The notes beneath the pieces were generated by a model, which did not search any database, had not been told where the DNA came from, and saw nothing but the letters and a program-made list of their open reading frames with translations. Shown one piece after another: positions 42,965-51,919 of a stretch of 64,000 nucleotides of DNA. The DNA is taken from NCBI RefSeq assembly GCF_965208925.1, contig NZ_OZ242364.1:2542001-2606000 (forward strand), in the 5' to 3' direction. Each line of letters begins with the position of its first letter. Position 1 is the first letter of the stretch. The stretch comes from Poriferisodalis sp965208925 (GTDB lineage Bacteria; Actinomycetota; Acidimicrobiia; Acidimicrobiales; Poriferisodalaceae). Both the position numbers and the translations under genes were made by a program.

Positions 42965-43504
42965 GTGGCACTCTGGCGCTCCATGGCTCGCCATGGCGCC
43001 GGGGGCTCCACCCCCGGCGTATTCGACTCTGTGCTGGATCCCGTGACGGGACTTCCCGATGTGCGCGTCTTTGCGGTCCTGCTCGACCGCAAGCTGGCAT
43101 TGGCTCGGCGGGCACTCCAGCCGCTTTCCGTGGTGTTCTTCGAGGTCGATGGTTTCGAGGCATTGAGCAGTACGCAGGCTCGGGTGGCTCAGCGGCTCTC
43201 GGCGCGGCTGGTGCGCGGCACGCTGCGCGAATCGGACACCGTCTGCCATTGCGCCGACGGAATCCTGGCCGCCGTGCTCGACGACACGCCTCACGGTGGT
43301 GCTGTGTGGGCCGCTGATCGTGTGCGCCGTGAGGTGGCCGCCCGCTCGTATCACACGGGCGTCACGCTCTCGATGGGAGTGGCCAGCTATCCCACTCACG
43401 CCTTGGAAGCGGCCGATCTGCGCGACCGTGCGTACGCGGCTCTCTTCGTCGCCCGGTCACTCGGCCCCTCCCGGTTGGAGGTGGCCGAGCCGCTGCCGCA
43501 CTAG
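42965..43504 (+). CDS. Degenerate GGDEF-domain protein
   Basis: About 179 residues with the diguanylate cyclase fold: DSVLDPVTGLPDVRVFAVLLDRKLALARR opens it, VVFFEVDGFEALSS is the usual strand, and VTLSMGVASYPTHALEAADLRDRAYAALFVAR is the typical C-terminal half. The signature GGDEF is replaced by CADGI (around residue 95, in CHCADGILAAVLDD), so catalytic c-di-GMP synthesis is not expected. It could bind nucleotide or serve as a regulator. Start is uncertain between GTG 42965 and ATG 42983. Stands alone between the FAH and gamma-glutamyltransferase genes. Confidence 0.8.
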   Translation: MALWRSMARHGAGGSTPGVFDSVLDPVTGLPDVRVFAVLLDRKLALARRALQPLSVVFFEVDGFEALSSTQARVAQRLSARLVRGTLRESDTVCHCADGILAAVLDDTPHGGAVWAADRVRREVAARSYHTGVTLSMGVASYPTHALEAADLRDRAYAALFVARSLGPSRLEVAEPLPH

Positions 43505-43521
43505 CGCTGAGCCGTCTGTAG

Positions 43522-45120
43522 TCAATAGCCGGCGACGCCGCCGGTGAGGGCCCGGGGATCCGAAGACCCGGCGAGCACGCTGTCGTGCACCTCGATGAGA
43601 TGCGCATGCCCGTACGAGTTGTCATGCGGGCTGTCGGTTCCGACGCGGTGGCCCCGCCGGGTGAGATCGGCGACGCCGTCGGGGCCTGCCCACGCAGCAT
43701 GACCCTCGATATACAGCTGCAGGCTGCCGGGATCGGCCCACGTGTCGAAGCCGGTTCCCTCCGCAGCGCCCCAGCGCCAGCGACCCGATCCGATGGCCGT
43801 CGCTGGCTCCTCGCCTGCACACAGCAACCGGGCCAGCACCTGCAGCAGCACTTGAGGCTGGGCGTCGCCGCCCATCGTCCCCACCACCGAGCACAGCGAT
43901 CCGTCGGCGCGCTGGACGATGGCCGGGGCGAGCGTGTGAGGGGGGCGTCGACCGGGCCGGTACTCCGCAGCATGGCCCTCGACCAGATTGAAGCCGATTC
44001 CCCGGTTGTGCAGGCTGATCCGGTGCGTCGGGGTCCACAGGCCGATGCCCCAGCCGCCCGCGTTGGACTGGATCAGCGAGACGCCCATGCGTTCGGAATC
44101 CACCGCCGCGAGGTACATCGTGTCGCCGGTGCTGGTTCCGGCGCCGAGCACCGCCGCCGTATCGGGTGAGATGGCGCCGCGGCGTGGTGCGAGCCGCTCG
44201 GGCGCGATCAGCGCTGCGCCGTCGGCGTCGGCCGACAGCACCGCGGGCCGATCCCATCCTGCCTGCTTGGCTGCCTCAGCCAGGAGGTGGGCGAAAAGCG
44301 GATCGTCGGGGTCTGCGGGCAGGTCCAGCCCGGCGGCGATCCATGCGCCGGCGAGCGTCAGGTAGCCCTGCGAGTTCGGCGGCACGGTCCACAAGCTGTG
44401 CCCCCAGGCATCGGCCTGCAGCGGCGTCACCCAGTCGGCCTGGGATCGAGCCAGGTCGGCGGGGGTGAACTCACCGCTGCCCAGCTCGATGAGGTCACGG
44501 CCGAAATCGCCTTCGTAGTAGGCATCCCGGCCGCCGTCGATGACCTCCTGCAGGGCGGCAGCGACGCCGGGCCGGATGATGAGGTCTCCCGGCTTGCTCT
44601 GGGGTGAATAGTCGTCGGTGTTGGCGACGCCGTCGAGCAGTGCTGCGGCGGCAGCGCCGTGGGGCGAGAGCGGGAAGCCGCCTGCTGCGAGGTCGATGGC
44701 GGGTGCGAACACCTCCGCCAGCGGGGCTCGCCCGAACCGCTCGTGCAGGCTCAGCCACCCGTCGACGCATCCCGGCACCGGCACGCTGCGGATGTCGTTT
44801 CGGAAGCGCATCCGTGTGCGGCCCTCGGCGCGCAGCGCGTCGGGGTCGGCGCCGCTGCCGGCCCGGCCGCTCGCATTGAGCGCTGCTGGGGCCGTCCCGT
44901 CTGCGTGATGGACCAGCGCCCACAGGTCGCCGCCCATGCCGCACATGTGCTGGGTGGTCACGGCGAGCACGGATGAGGCCGCCACCGCTGCGTCTGCCGC
45001 CGAGCCGCCGGCACGCAGCAGCGACACGCCGGCCTCGCTCGCGAGATGGTCGACGCTGCACACCATGCCGCTGCGGGCGTAGCGGGTGGCAAACGGGACC
45101 TGCGGTCGGGATCGGCTCAC
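43522..45120 (-). CDS. Gamma-glutamyltransferase family protein
   Basis: A 532-residue protein of the gamma-glutamyltransferase (Ntn-type) family. Recognisable: MVCSVDHLASEAGVSLLRAGGSAADAAVAAS at the start, MCGMGGDLWALVHHADG, SVPVPGCVDGWLSLHERFG and the cleavage site with Thr334 in TGDTMYLAAVDSERMGVSLIQSNAGGWG, where GGT-like enzymes expose the N-terminal Thr of the small subunit. The later SPHTLAPAIV-like segment reads PPHTLAPAIVQR. No signal peptide was seen. It could act on glutathione conjugates or gamma-glutamyl compounds. GTG 45120 is the start; its end is convergent with the GGDEF gene. Confidence 0.9.
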   Translation of the reverse strand: MSRSRPQVPFATRYARSGMVCSVDHLASEAGVSLLRAGGSAADAAVAASSVLAVTTQHMCGMGGDLWALVHHADGTAPAALNASGRAGSGADPDALRAEGRTRMRFRNDIRSVPVPGCVDGWLSLHERFGRAPLAEVFAPAIDLAAGGFPLSPHGAAAAALLDGVANTDDYSPQSKPGDLIIRPGVAAALQEVIDGGRDAYYEGDFGRDLIELGSGEFTPADLARSQADWVTPLQADAWGHSLWTVPPNSQGYLTLAGAWIAAGLDLPADPDDPLFAHLLAEAAKQAGWDRPAVLSADADGAALIAPERLAPRRGAISPDTAAVLGAGTSTGDTMYLAAVDSERMGVSLIQSNAGGWGIGLWTPTHRISLHNRGIGFNLVEGHAAEYRPGRRPPHTLAPAIVQRADGSLCSVVGTMGGDAQPQVLLQVLARLLCAGEEPATAIGSGRWRWGAAEGTGFDTWADPGSLQLYIEGHAAWAGPDGVADLTRRGHRVGTDSPHDNSYGHAHLIEVHDSVLAGSSDPRALTGGVAGY

Positions 45121-45153
45121 ACCTCGAACGCTAGAGGCTGAACCGACTGTCGC

Positions 45154-46566
45154 TCAGGGCAGCAAGACGTTGGGGTTGAGCAGGCCGGCAGGGTCAAGCG
45201 CCCGCTTGATTGCGCCGAAGGCGGCCAGCTCGGCCTCGCTGCGGTTGAGGTGCAGCTGGGAGAGCTTGGCGGTGCCGATGCCGTGCTCGGCCGAGATGCT
45301 GCCGCCGAGTTCTGCGACGTAGCGCAGCACGGCGTCATCCACGTCTTCGGACGGTTCGGTGCCGTCTGGACCCAGCACGTTGACGTGCACGTTGCCATCG
45401 CCGAGGTGGCCGAACAGCAGTGGCTGGGCATCGAAATCCGCGGTGCGGATCACGTCGGGCACGCCGTCGACGAACTCGGCAAGACGAGCCGCGGGCAGCG
45501 TCACGTCCAGCTTGTGGGGGATGCCAGCTGCCGAGATCGCCTCGGTGACGTTCTCGCGGAATGCCCACAGCCGCTGCCGTGACGCGGGATCGAGCGCCAC
45601 CGCCGCATCGACCACGAGATCCGTCAGTTCTTCGACTGCAGTGCCGAGCTCGTCGCTGGGATCGGTGCGTGCCGCAGCTTCGGCGATCAGCCACGCTCCG
45701 CCGCCGTCGCGGCTGCGATGCGAATCGCCGCCGAGGCTGCCGACCGGCGGGGCGACGCCAAGGTGGCGCGAGACGAGCGTCATGGCTCCCTCGAAGACAG
45801 CTTCCAGCGCGTGCAGCGAGGCGACGCTGCGGCGCAGTGCGGCGGCTGCGCTGACGGCATCGGCTGCCGTCTCGAACGCCAGCAGGGCGGTCGCGCGCTC
45901 AGGCTGGGTGGGATGCAATCGCAGGCGCACCTGGGTGATGACGCCGAGCGTGCCCTCGCTGCCCGCCAGCAGGCTCCCGAGGTCGTAGCCGGTGTTGTCC
46001 TTCTCGAGGCCTGCGAGGTGGCTCACCACCGTGCCGTTGGCGAGCACCGCTTCGATGCCGACGACCTGGGCCCGCATGGCGCCATAGCGCAGCACGTTGA
46101 TGCCGCCCGCGTTGGTGGCGACCATCCCGCCGATTGTGGCCGAGTCGCGCGCCGCAAGGTCCACGCCCACGCTGAGGCCTGACGAGGCGACATGAGCTTG
46201 GGCATCGGCCAGCGTCACGCCAGCGCCCAGCGTCACCTGCGACGCGAGCTCGTCCACCGGTTCGCGTTTGTTGAGCCGCCGCATCGACAGCACGGCTTCA
46301 CCGGCGAGGGGCACGCTGCCGCCCACGAGGCCCGTGTTGCCTCCCTGGGGCACGACGGCCACGCGGGCAGCCGCCAGCACGGCCATCACGGCGGCGGTTT
46401 CCGCGGTGTCGCCGGGTCGGATCACCAGCGGCGTTGCGCCGGCGAAGCGGCGGGTCCAATCGATGCTGTAGCCGGCGGTCATCTCCGGGTCGTGCAGCAC
46501 GTGCGCTGTCCCGACGATGCCCGCGAGCTCGTCCATGACATCGGGAGCGATCGCGGCGGCGCTCAT
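45154..46566 (-). CDS. FAD-linked oxidase, GlcD/D-lactate dehydrogenase type
   Basis: A 470-residue FAD-linked oxidase (VAO/GlcD-like): PLVIRPGDTAETAAVMAVLAAARVAVVPQGGNTGLVGGSVPL is the FAD-binding entry, followed by VGVDLAARDSATIGGMVATNAGGINVLRYG and GSEGTLGVITQVRLRL. The C-terminal half contains PLLFGHLGDGNVHVNVL and GSISAEHGIGTAKL, characteristic of D-2-hydroxyacid dehydrogenases that pass electrons to the respiratory chain. ATG 46566 overlaps the GDPD stop (4 bases, ATGA), so the two are coupled. Substrate likely a D-2-hydroxyacid such as D-lactate, glycolate or 2-hydroxyglutarate, but this is inference. Confidence 0.9.
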   Translation of the reverse strand: MSAAAIAPDVMDELAGIVGTAHVLHDPEMTAGYSIDWTRRFAGATPLVIRPGDTAETAAVMAVLAAARVAVVPQGGNTGLVGGSVPLAGEAVLSMRRLNKREPVDELASQVTLGAGVTLADAQAHVASSGLSVGVDLAARDSATIGGMVATNAGGINVLRYGAMRAQVVGIEAVLANGTVVSHLAGLEKDNTGYDLGSLLAGSEGTLGVITQVRLRLHPTQPERATALLAFETAADAVSAAAALRRSVASLHALEAVFEGAMTLVSRHLGVAPPVGSLGGDSHRSRDGGGAWLIAEAAARTDPSDELGTAVEELTDLVVDAAVALDPASRQRLWAFRENVTEAISAAGIPHKLDVTLPAARLAEFVDGVPDVIRTADFDAQPLLFGHLGDGNVHVNVLGPDGTEPSEDVDDAVLRYVAELGGSISAEHGIGTAKLSQLHLNRSEAELAAFGAIKRALDPAGLLNPNVLLP

Positions 46567-47372
46567 GTGCTGGCCTCGCCGCCTGCAGGCCAGAGGCCGC
46601 GTTCGACCATGACCTCCAGTAGCACTTCCGGCTCGTCGGTCATGATGCCGTCCACACCGATGTCGAGGAGACGGCCCATCTCGACGGGATCGTCGACGGT
46701 CCAGACATACACCGCCACCCCCGCACGTTGAGCGTGCTGGACGAAGCGGCGGGTTGCGAGCGGGATCAGACCTTGCCGGAGCGGGATCGAAGCGATGCGT
46801 CCCCGGAACGGGCGATCGCGTCGCTGCGGGCGCTTCGTGCCGGACCGTGGTTGCCGGCTGGGCAGGGGCCGAAGTCCCGCAGCGCTCAGCAGTCTCAGCC
46901 GGGCTATCTCGCGTGGGCTGAAACTGAGGCAGACCGCTTCGCCGAAGGCTTCGTCGATTCGCTCCAGGCGTGCGTCGGAGAATGAGCCGACGCACGTCCG
47001 GTCGAGCACGCCGGGCCGCTTCAGCGCTTCGATGAGCGGTTCGACAGTGGCATCGGTCTTGGGGTCGATGCTGATCCGCACATCGTCGAATGCATCGAGC
47101 AGTTCTTCGAGCCGGGGAATCGGCTCGCCGCGGACGCGAGCCACCGACACCTCGCTCCAGGTCATCTCCGAGATCCGTCCCTCGCGATCGGAGACCGGTG
47201 CGAGCGCGTCGTCGTGAAAGACGGCGAGCACACCGTCGGATGTGGCCTGCACGTCCGTTTCCAGGAAGCGATAGCCGAGCCCGATGGCACCCTCGAAGGC
47301 GGCCATCGTGTTCTGCGGCCACACAGCGCTGCCACCCCGATGGGCGATCGGCACAGGTCCCGGCAAGCTCAA
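46563..47372 (-). CDS. Glycerophosphodiester phosphodiesterase
   Basis: About 269 residues from the proposed TTG 47372, which has GGAGG ten bases upstream. The GDPD core is complete except for one change: IAHRGGSAVWPQNTMAAFEGAI has Gln where most members have Glu (P-E-N-T). LETDVQATSDGVLAVFHDDAL carries the catalytic Glu, Asp and His. VRISIDPKTDATVEPLIEAL and the C-terminal VYVWTVDDPVEMGRLLDIGVDGIMTDEP are typical. It would hydrolyse glycerophosphodiesters to glycerol-3-phosphate. A longer start at GTG 47480 would leave only four bases to the divergent gene. Its stop overlaps the start of the GlcD-like gene. Confidence 0.85.
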   Translation of the reverse strand: MSLPGPVPIAHRGGSAVWPQNTMAAFEGAIGLGYRFLETDVQATSDGVLAVFHDDALAPVSDREGRISEMTWSEVSVARVRGEPIPRLEELLDAFDDVRISIDPKTDATVEPLIEALKRPGVLDRTCVGSFSDARLERIDEAFGEAVCLSFSPREIARLRLLSAAGLRPLPSRQPRSGTKRPQRRDRPFRGRIASIPLRQGLIPLATRRFVQHAQRAGVAVYVWTVDDPVEMGRLLDIGVDGIMTDEPEVLLEVMVERGLWPAGGEAST

Positions 47373-47484
47373 GAGCGGATGACCTCCGTGTGCTGCCCCC
47401 ACAGCGCCAGTATCGCCGCTCGGCTTCCGGCTGCATCGAGTGCGCCGCACCGAGCTCGGCGTTGTCACCGGTACCGTCACGTCG

Positions 47485-48300
47485 ATGTCAGACGGTGAAG
47501 GGGCGCAGGAACCCTCAAGTGATCACCTGTCGCCAGCGGACGCTTTCGGCAAGTGGGCGGCCAGCGAGCCGGTTCCGCTCGACCGGGCGGCCTTGGCTAT
47601 CGCCGCCCATTGCCGGACGGATGCGGTCGACGAGGCTGCGGCGCTGGCCGAGCTGGACCGTCTCGGTGCCGCTGTGCGCGAACCCGTCCCCGAAGCGGTC
47701 GTCGGTCTGCTCTTCGGCGACGAGGGCTTCGGCCCGAACCGCGGAAGATTCGCCGATCCTGCCAACAGCTACCTGGACCTGGTGGTCTCGCGACGGCTGG
47801 GCATCCCGATCACGCTCGCGGTCGTGACCATCGAGGTGGCACGCCGCGCGGGACTGGAGCTGCACGGGGTCGGCATGCCCGGGCACTTCCTGGTGGGCAC
47901 GCCGGATGCCGGCATGTTCATCGACGCCTTCGAAGGTCGCCTCATCGACCGGGCCGGTGCCGCTGCGATCTTCGCCCGCTTCGAGTCACGCCAGGCATTC
48001 GACGACTCCTTCCTGCAGCCGACACCGCCTGAAGCGATCCTGCTGCGCATGCTGAACAACCTGCGCACCTTGCACCTGCGCCAACCCGATGCGCCATCGC
48101 TGCTGGCCGTGCTGGAGTTGCTGACCAAGCTGCCGGGCTGCCCGCCCGACGAGTTCCTGCGCCTCAGCCAAGCGCTCGCGACGCTGGGACGGCCCGACGA
48201 GGGCGCGCGAGCGCTGGAAGACGCCGCAGACCGGTTCGGCAGCCGCGACGGCGAGCACCTGCGGCACGCAGCGACGCGCTTGTGGGCCCAGCTGAACTGA
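47485..48300 (+). CDS. SirB1/transglutaminase-like family protein
   Basis: A 271-residue protein matching the transglutaminase-like SirB1-type family: DPANSYLDLVVSRRLGIPITLAVVTIEVARRAGLELHGVGMPGHFLVG is the conserved core (family members commonly have a Cys or Ser here; Ser at the N-S-Y position), then FIDAFEGRLIDRAG. The C-terminal ~100 residues form TPR-like helices (MLNNLRTLHLRQPDAPSLLAVLELLTKLPGCPPDEFLRLSQALATLGR). The family's biochemical role is unclear; a protease-like or scaffold function is possible. ATG 47485 is the start; it is divergent from the GDPD gene. Confidence 0.85.
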   Translation: MSDGEGAQEPSSDHLSPADAFGKWAASEPVPLDRAALAIAAHCRTDAVDEAAALAELDRLGAAVREPVPEAVVGLLFGDEGFGPNRGRFADPANSYLDLVVSRRLGIPITLAVVTIEVARRAGLELHGVGMPGHFLVGTPDAGMFIDAFEGRLIDRAGAAAIFARFESRQAFDDSFLQPTPPEAILLRMLNNLRTLHLRQPDAPSLLAVLELLTKLPGCPPDEFLRLSQALATLGRPDEGARALEDAADRFGSRDGEHLRHAATRLWAQLN

Positions 48301-48446
48301 CCAGGCCCGTCGGAAATTCACTCGGTTACACCCCCCTGCGAACATGAACGGCCATCGACCGACGAGAACTGCACCGGCGGAGAGCACCAATATGGTGACG
48401 ACAGTGGTGTTATGGAGATCGTGATGTTCCATCAGATCGAGATCTC

Positions 48447-49967
48447 ATGTGCTGGGATACCTCGCCGATGAGGACGCGTGCTGGGCTGATCGAACTGGGC
48501 GAGATGTCCACGAGCGCTGTTGCCCTACGTATGGCCGAACTCCTTGCGGCGACGTATGCGGATTGCGAGGACGCTCGCGGCGTTGGCCGTCGAGCCGCTT
48601 CTCGAGGCATCGCCGTCGCCGGTGGTGCAGTTCACGGCGTGGAAGGCACATCCTCGGTGTCATTCGAAGCCGACAGGTCAGGATCCGGTCAGACGTCCCG
48701 CAAGTGCAACCTCGACACCGACATGCACGTGAACCGAATGCTTGGCCGTCTCGGCATGATCGGCCATCACAACACAATCGGTGAGGTTCGCGCGTTTGTG
48801 GATTCGGCTCCGAAGAAGGACCGTTCCGACTTGGCGCGGCATCTGATGGCCCACAGCCGCGTGGTGTGCACCGATCCCGAACCGCGCTGCGCAAGTTGTC
48901 CTCTCGTCTCCTTCTGTGAAACCGGTCGCAGTCGTATCAGGTCTGAACAAGCGACGGCCACGGTGGTTGATCTCTTCGGTGGTGCTGGCGCGCTCGGGCT
49001 GGGATTCAGGTCGGCGGGATTCAGCATCGTGGCGGCTGTGGAGATCGATCGAGATGCCGCACAGACATATCGGCTCAACCATCCCGGTGTGCCCGTGCTC
49101 GAGGCTTCTGTCGAGAACGTCACTGCAGACGAGTTGCAGGCGTGGCTGCCGGCCTTGACTGCCCCGTCGGCGGTCATCGCCGGGCCGCCGTGCCAGGGTT
49201 ACTCGGCGGCTGGCTCACGTGACTCCGACGATCGGCGCAATCTGCTCTTCCGACATGTAGGACGTCTCGCTCGTCGACTTGGGGCTCAGTCAGTCGTCAT
49301 CGAGAATGTTCCTGGCTTGCGTCGCGTCAACGGCGTCACCTACACAGACAAGATCACAAATTCACTGCGACGATGTGGCTATCGGCCATGGAAGCAGCCG
49401 GTTGCCCTCCGAGCGTCCGACTATGGCGTGCCGCAGAACCGTCGGCGACTCTTCTTCGTAGGCGTCAAGGGCGGGATTGAGTTACCCGAAGCCCCGGTGC
49501 CGACGCACGCTCCGTATGGGGGCGCCGCCGTCGACTCGACGCTGCTGCGGACGCCTTCCTTGGCACAGCGTTTGGAAGGTCTGCCTCGTCTCGCGCCTGG
49601 CGCGGGGGCAGAACGACTGCGACTCCCAGATGGACGTGTCGTGCTGAACTCTCAAGCGATGGCGCATTCGCCGAGAGTGGTTGCGAAAATCAACGCGATA
49701 CCGGCTGGCGGCGGCCCAATCTCCTACCGTCGGCTTGAGAGCGACGTGGCGCGCACATTGGTCGCGGGCCACCGCGCGCTGCCCGTGCATCCCGACCAGG
49801 ATCGTACGATCACAGTTCGTGAGGCGGCCCGCATCCAAGGCTTTCCTGATGACTACTTCTTTTGCGGTCCGCGCTCGGCGCAGCCGCTTCAGGTAGCGAA
49901 CGCCGTGCCTCCTGCGCTCTCTGAGGCTGTCGCTCGGCAACTGCTGAAGTCGTTGGAGGCGGTGTGA
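48447..49967 (+). CDS. DNA cytosine-5 methyltransferase fused to endonuclease-III-like Fe-S module
   Basis: A 506-residue chimera. Residues ~85-160 match the C-terminal half of the Nth/MutY/Mig glycosylase family: NLDTDMHVNRMLGRLGMIG, SDLARHLMAHSRVVC and four cysteines C141-x6-C148-x2-C151-x5-C157, the exact spacing of the Nth [4Fe-4S] loop. Upstream GVGRRAAS (residues 45-52) may be a remnant of the helix-hairpin-helix. From residue 172 the C5 methyltransferase is complete: VVDLFGGAG (motif I), GPPCQGYS (IV, catalytic Cys249), VIENVPG (VI), QNRRRLFF (VIII), VREAARIQGFPDD (IX) and VANAVPP (X). A specificity region lies around 330-440. Start uncertain. The stop overlaps the ATPase gene start (GTGA), forming an operon. 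It would modify cytosine and possibly carry a repair-like DNA-binding element. Confidence 0.85.
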   Translation: MCWDTSPMRTRAGLIELGEMSTSAVALRMAELLAATYADCEDARGVGRRAASRGIAVAGGAVHGVEGTSSVSFEADRSGSGQTSRKCNLDTDMHVNRMLGRLGMIGHHNTIGEVRAFVDSAPKKDRSDLARHLMAHSRVVCTDPEPRCASCPLVSFCETGRSRIRSEQATATVVDLFGGAGALGLGFRSAGFSIVAAVEIDRDAAQTYRLNHPGVPVLEASVENVTADELQAWLPALTAPSAVIAGPPCQGYSAAGSRDSDDRRNLLFRHVGRLARRLGAQSVVIENVPGLRRVNGVTYTDKITNSLRRCGYRPWKQPVALRASDYGVPQNRRRLFFVGVKGGIELPEAPVPTHAPYGGAAVDSTLLRTPSLAQRLEGLPRLAPGAGAERLRLPDGRVVLNSQAMAHSPRVVAKINAIPAGGGPISYRRLESDVARTLVAGHRALPVHPDQDRTITVREAARIQGFPDDYFFCGPRSAQPLQVANAVPPALSEAVARQLLKSLEAV

Positions 49968-51919
49968 GTTCCGCACCAGAAACTCAGGCGGCCACGGACG
50001 CCGAACTGACCGCCGATATCAGGGCCAGCACGCGAGACGAGCCGGTCAGCGCCCGTTTGCGAACCGATGAGCGTGTACTGGCCCGAGTCACCGACGGGAT
50101 CTATCGACAGCCGGGGTCAGCCATTCGAGAACTGGTGTCAAATGCGTACGACGCTGACGCGACCCAAGTAATCATCAAGACCGATCGTCCGAGATTCGAA
50201 ACGCTGACGATCGAAGACAACGGCAACGGCATGACGCCTGATGCGCTCGCCTATCTGCTTCATCACATCGGGGGGAGTGCGAAGCGATCACCGGGTGGCA
50301 GCGACCTAGGTATCACGGATCGGGATGATCCGATGCGCAGCCCGAATGGCCGAAAGCTGATCGGCAAAATCGGAATCGGCCTGTTCTCGGTGAGCCAGCT
50401 CACCAACCGGTTTCACCTCGTCACGAAGACTCAAGGTGATGACTCTCTCACGATCGCATCCGTGGTGCTTCGCCAGTACTCGGACCACAGCCCAGCAGAG
50501 ACCGACGACGAAGGCAAGTACCAAGCAGGTCTAGTGAAGATCTGGCGCGAGCCAGCCTCGGACCCGGAGGCCCACGGCACGACAGTCACCCTGACCGACA
50601 TCCGGCCTCAAACCCGTGACACGCTGCGTAGTAATGAGGTGTGGGCGGTCGTCGACGCGGACCCGTCGCTGGACCCGGAAGAATCGCGAGCGGTCGAACC
50701 GCCGACGTTCCACATCGGACGAGTCAAGCATGACGACCCATCAAGCCTTGAGGGCGATGCAGACCCCTTCGACAAGCTTCCTTGGTCTCCAGGCGACATT
50801 CCTGATGTCGCCTTTGAGAAGTTGGTCAACGCCGTCTGGGAACAAGTCGAGGGGAAAGCGAAGAACCCGCGACTCAGCGACATCTTCGACTACTACCTGC
50901 GCATGGTCTGGCAGCTCAGCCTGTCCATACCAGCGCCCTACGTGTTCGGGAGCCCCTTCGAACTGGCTTTCGGCGATGGGATGTACCTCTACGAAATCCC
51001 GATGGCCACCAAGGCCGCGGCTGAGAGCTTTGAGCTGGACGAGGGGGAAACGATTCTTGGCACGCGGTCGATCGGCCATAGCGCCAACGTCGGCAGTGAC
51101 TTCGCCGTCTACTTTGATGACTTGCGTCTCAGACGCCCCCTCAAGTTCACGGACCTGCCGAATACGGCGCACGCCGTCCGCAAACCAATCTTGTTCGTGG
51201 GTCGCTGCAGTGAGCAATTCAAAGGCATCCCACATGAGTTGTCCGCCGGTCCACTTGAGTTCGAGGCGTACCTGATTTGGACACCCAAGGTTGCTCCCAC
51301 TGAGCACCAAGGCGTCCTCGCTCGCGTTCACGGTTCCAGCGGAACGCCATTCGACCCGACGTTCATGCGCTACCAGGTGTCTGAGCAAACCCGGCTCAAG
51401 CAGATCACCTGCGAGATCTTCGTCACGCGCGGCCTCGAAGCAGCACTGAATATCGACCGAGAGTCGTTCAACTTCGCGCACCCGCATGTTGTGTACCTCA
51501 CTCAGTGGCTGCACGCCGCGCTTCGCCGCGTCGCGACGGAGCAGAAGCGAGTTGCCGGCGAGATACGGGCCGGACGTCGTGCAACTGCCGCAGCAGAGAC
51601 GCAGGCTGCAGTGTCGGACGTCGCTCGAAGGGCCTGGCGAGAGGAGTCGGACGACCCAGGTGCGGAGCCTCCTCATGTCGTTTTTGATGATGCTCCCGAG
51701 GAACCGATGTTCGAAGAGTCCGGCACCTACCGATTCCGACGGGCGCCGGTTCTTGGCGACAAGGCCGCTCGGCCCACGGCTGCGGAGACGACGACCGAGA
51801 AGCAGATGGAGGCGCTCGTACAGTTGCTCGCAGCATTCGATGTGCTCGACAATCTGTCGGAGCAACAGCAGGAACGGCTCCTGGCGGGCATTCGCAAGAT
51901 TCTCGAGGCATCCGCATAG
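49964..51919 (+). CDS. GHKL-type ATPase (MutL/MORC/Hsp90-like)
   Basis: A 651-residue protein with a GHKL ATPase domain in the first ~300 residues. The N-box is ELVSNAYDADA (Glu56, Asn60), the G1 box IEDNGNGMT (Asp85), and the G2 box GRKLIGKIGIGLFSVSQL. The order and the long middle domain match MutL, MORC and Hsp90-like proteins that dimerise on ATP. The remaining ~350 residues contain no recognised domain; the C-terminus has helices (TEKQMEALVQLLAAFDVLDNLSEQQQERLLAGIRKILEASA) that could mediate dimerisation. GTG 49964 has GGAGG close upstream and overlaps the methyltransferase stop. The next gene begins at its last base, so the three are coupled. MORC-like ATPases are known from restriction-modification neighbourhoods. 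Confidence 0.85.
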   Translation: MSSAPETQAATDAELTADIRASTRDEPVSARLRTDERVLARVTDGIYRQPGSAIRELVSNAYDADATQVIIKTDRPRFETLTIEDNGNGMTPDALAYLLHHIGGSAKRSPGGSDLGITDRDDPMRSPNGRKLIGKIGIGLFSVSQLTNRFHLVTKTQGDDSLTIASVVLRQYSDHSPAETDDEGKYQAGLVKIWREPASDPEAHGTTVTLTDIRPQTRDTLRSNEVWAVVDADPSLDPEESRAVEPPTFHIGRVKHDDPSSLEGDADPFDKLPWSPGDIPDVAFEKLVNAVWEQVEGKAKNPRLSDIFDYYLRMVWQLSLSIPAPYVFGSPFELAFGDGMYLYEIPMATKAAAESFELDEGETILGTRSIGHSANVGSDFAVYFDDLRLRRPLKFTDLPNTAHAVRKPILFVGRCSEQFKGIPHELSAGPLEFEAYLIWTPKVAPTEHQGVLARVHGSSGTPFDPTFMRYQVSEQTRLKQITCEIFVTRGLEAALNIDRESFNFAHPHVVYLTQWLHAALRRVATEQKRVAGEIRAGRRATAAAETQAAVSDVARRAWREESDDPGAEPPHVVFDDAPEEPMFEESGTYRFRRAPVLGDKAARPTAAETTTEKQMEALVQLLAAFDVLDNLSEQQQERLLAGIRKILEASA

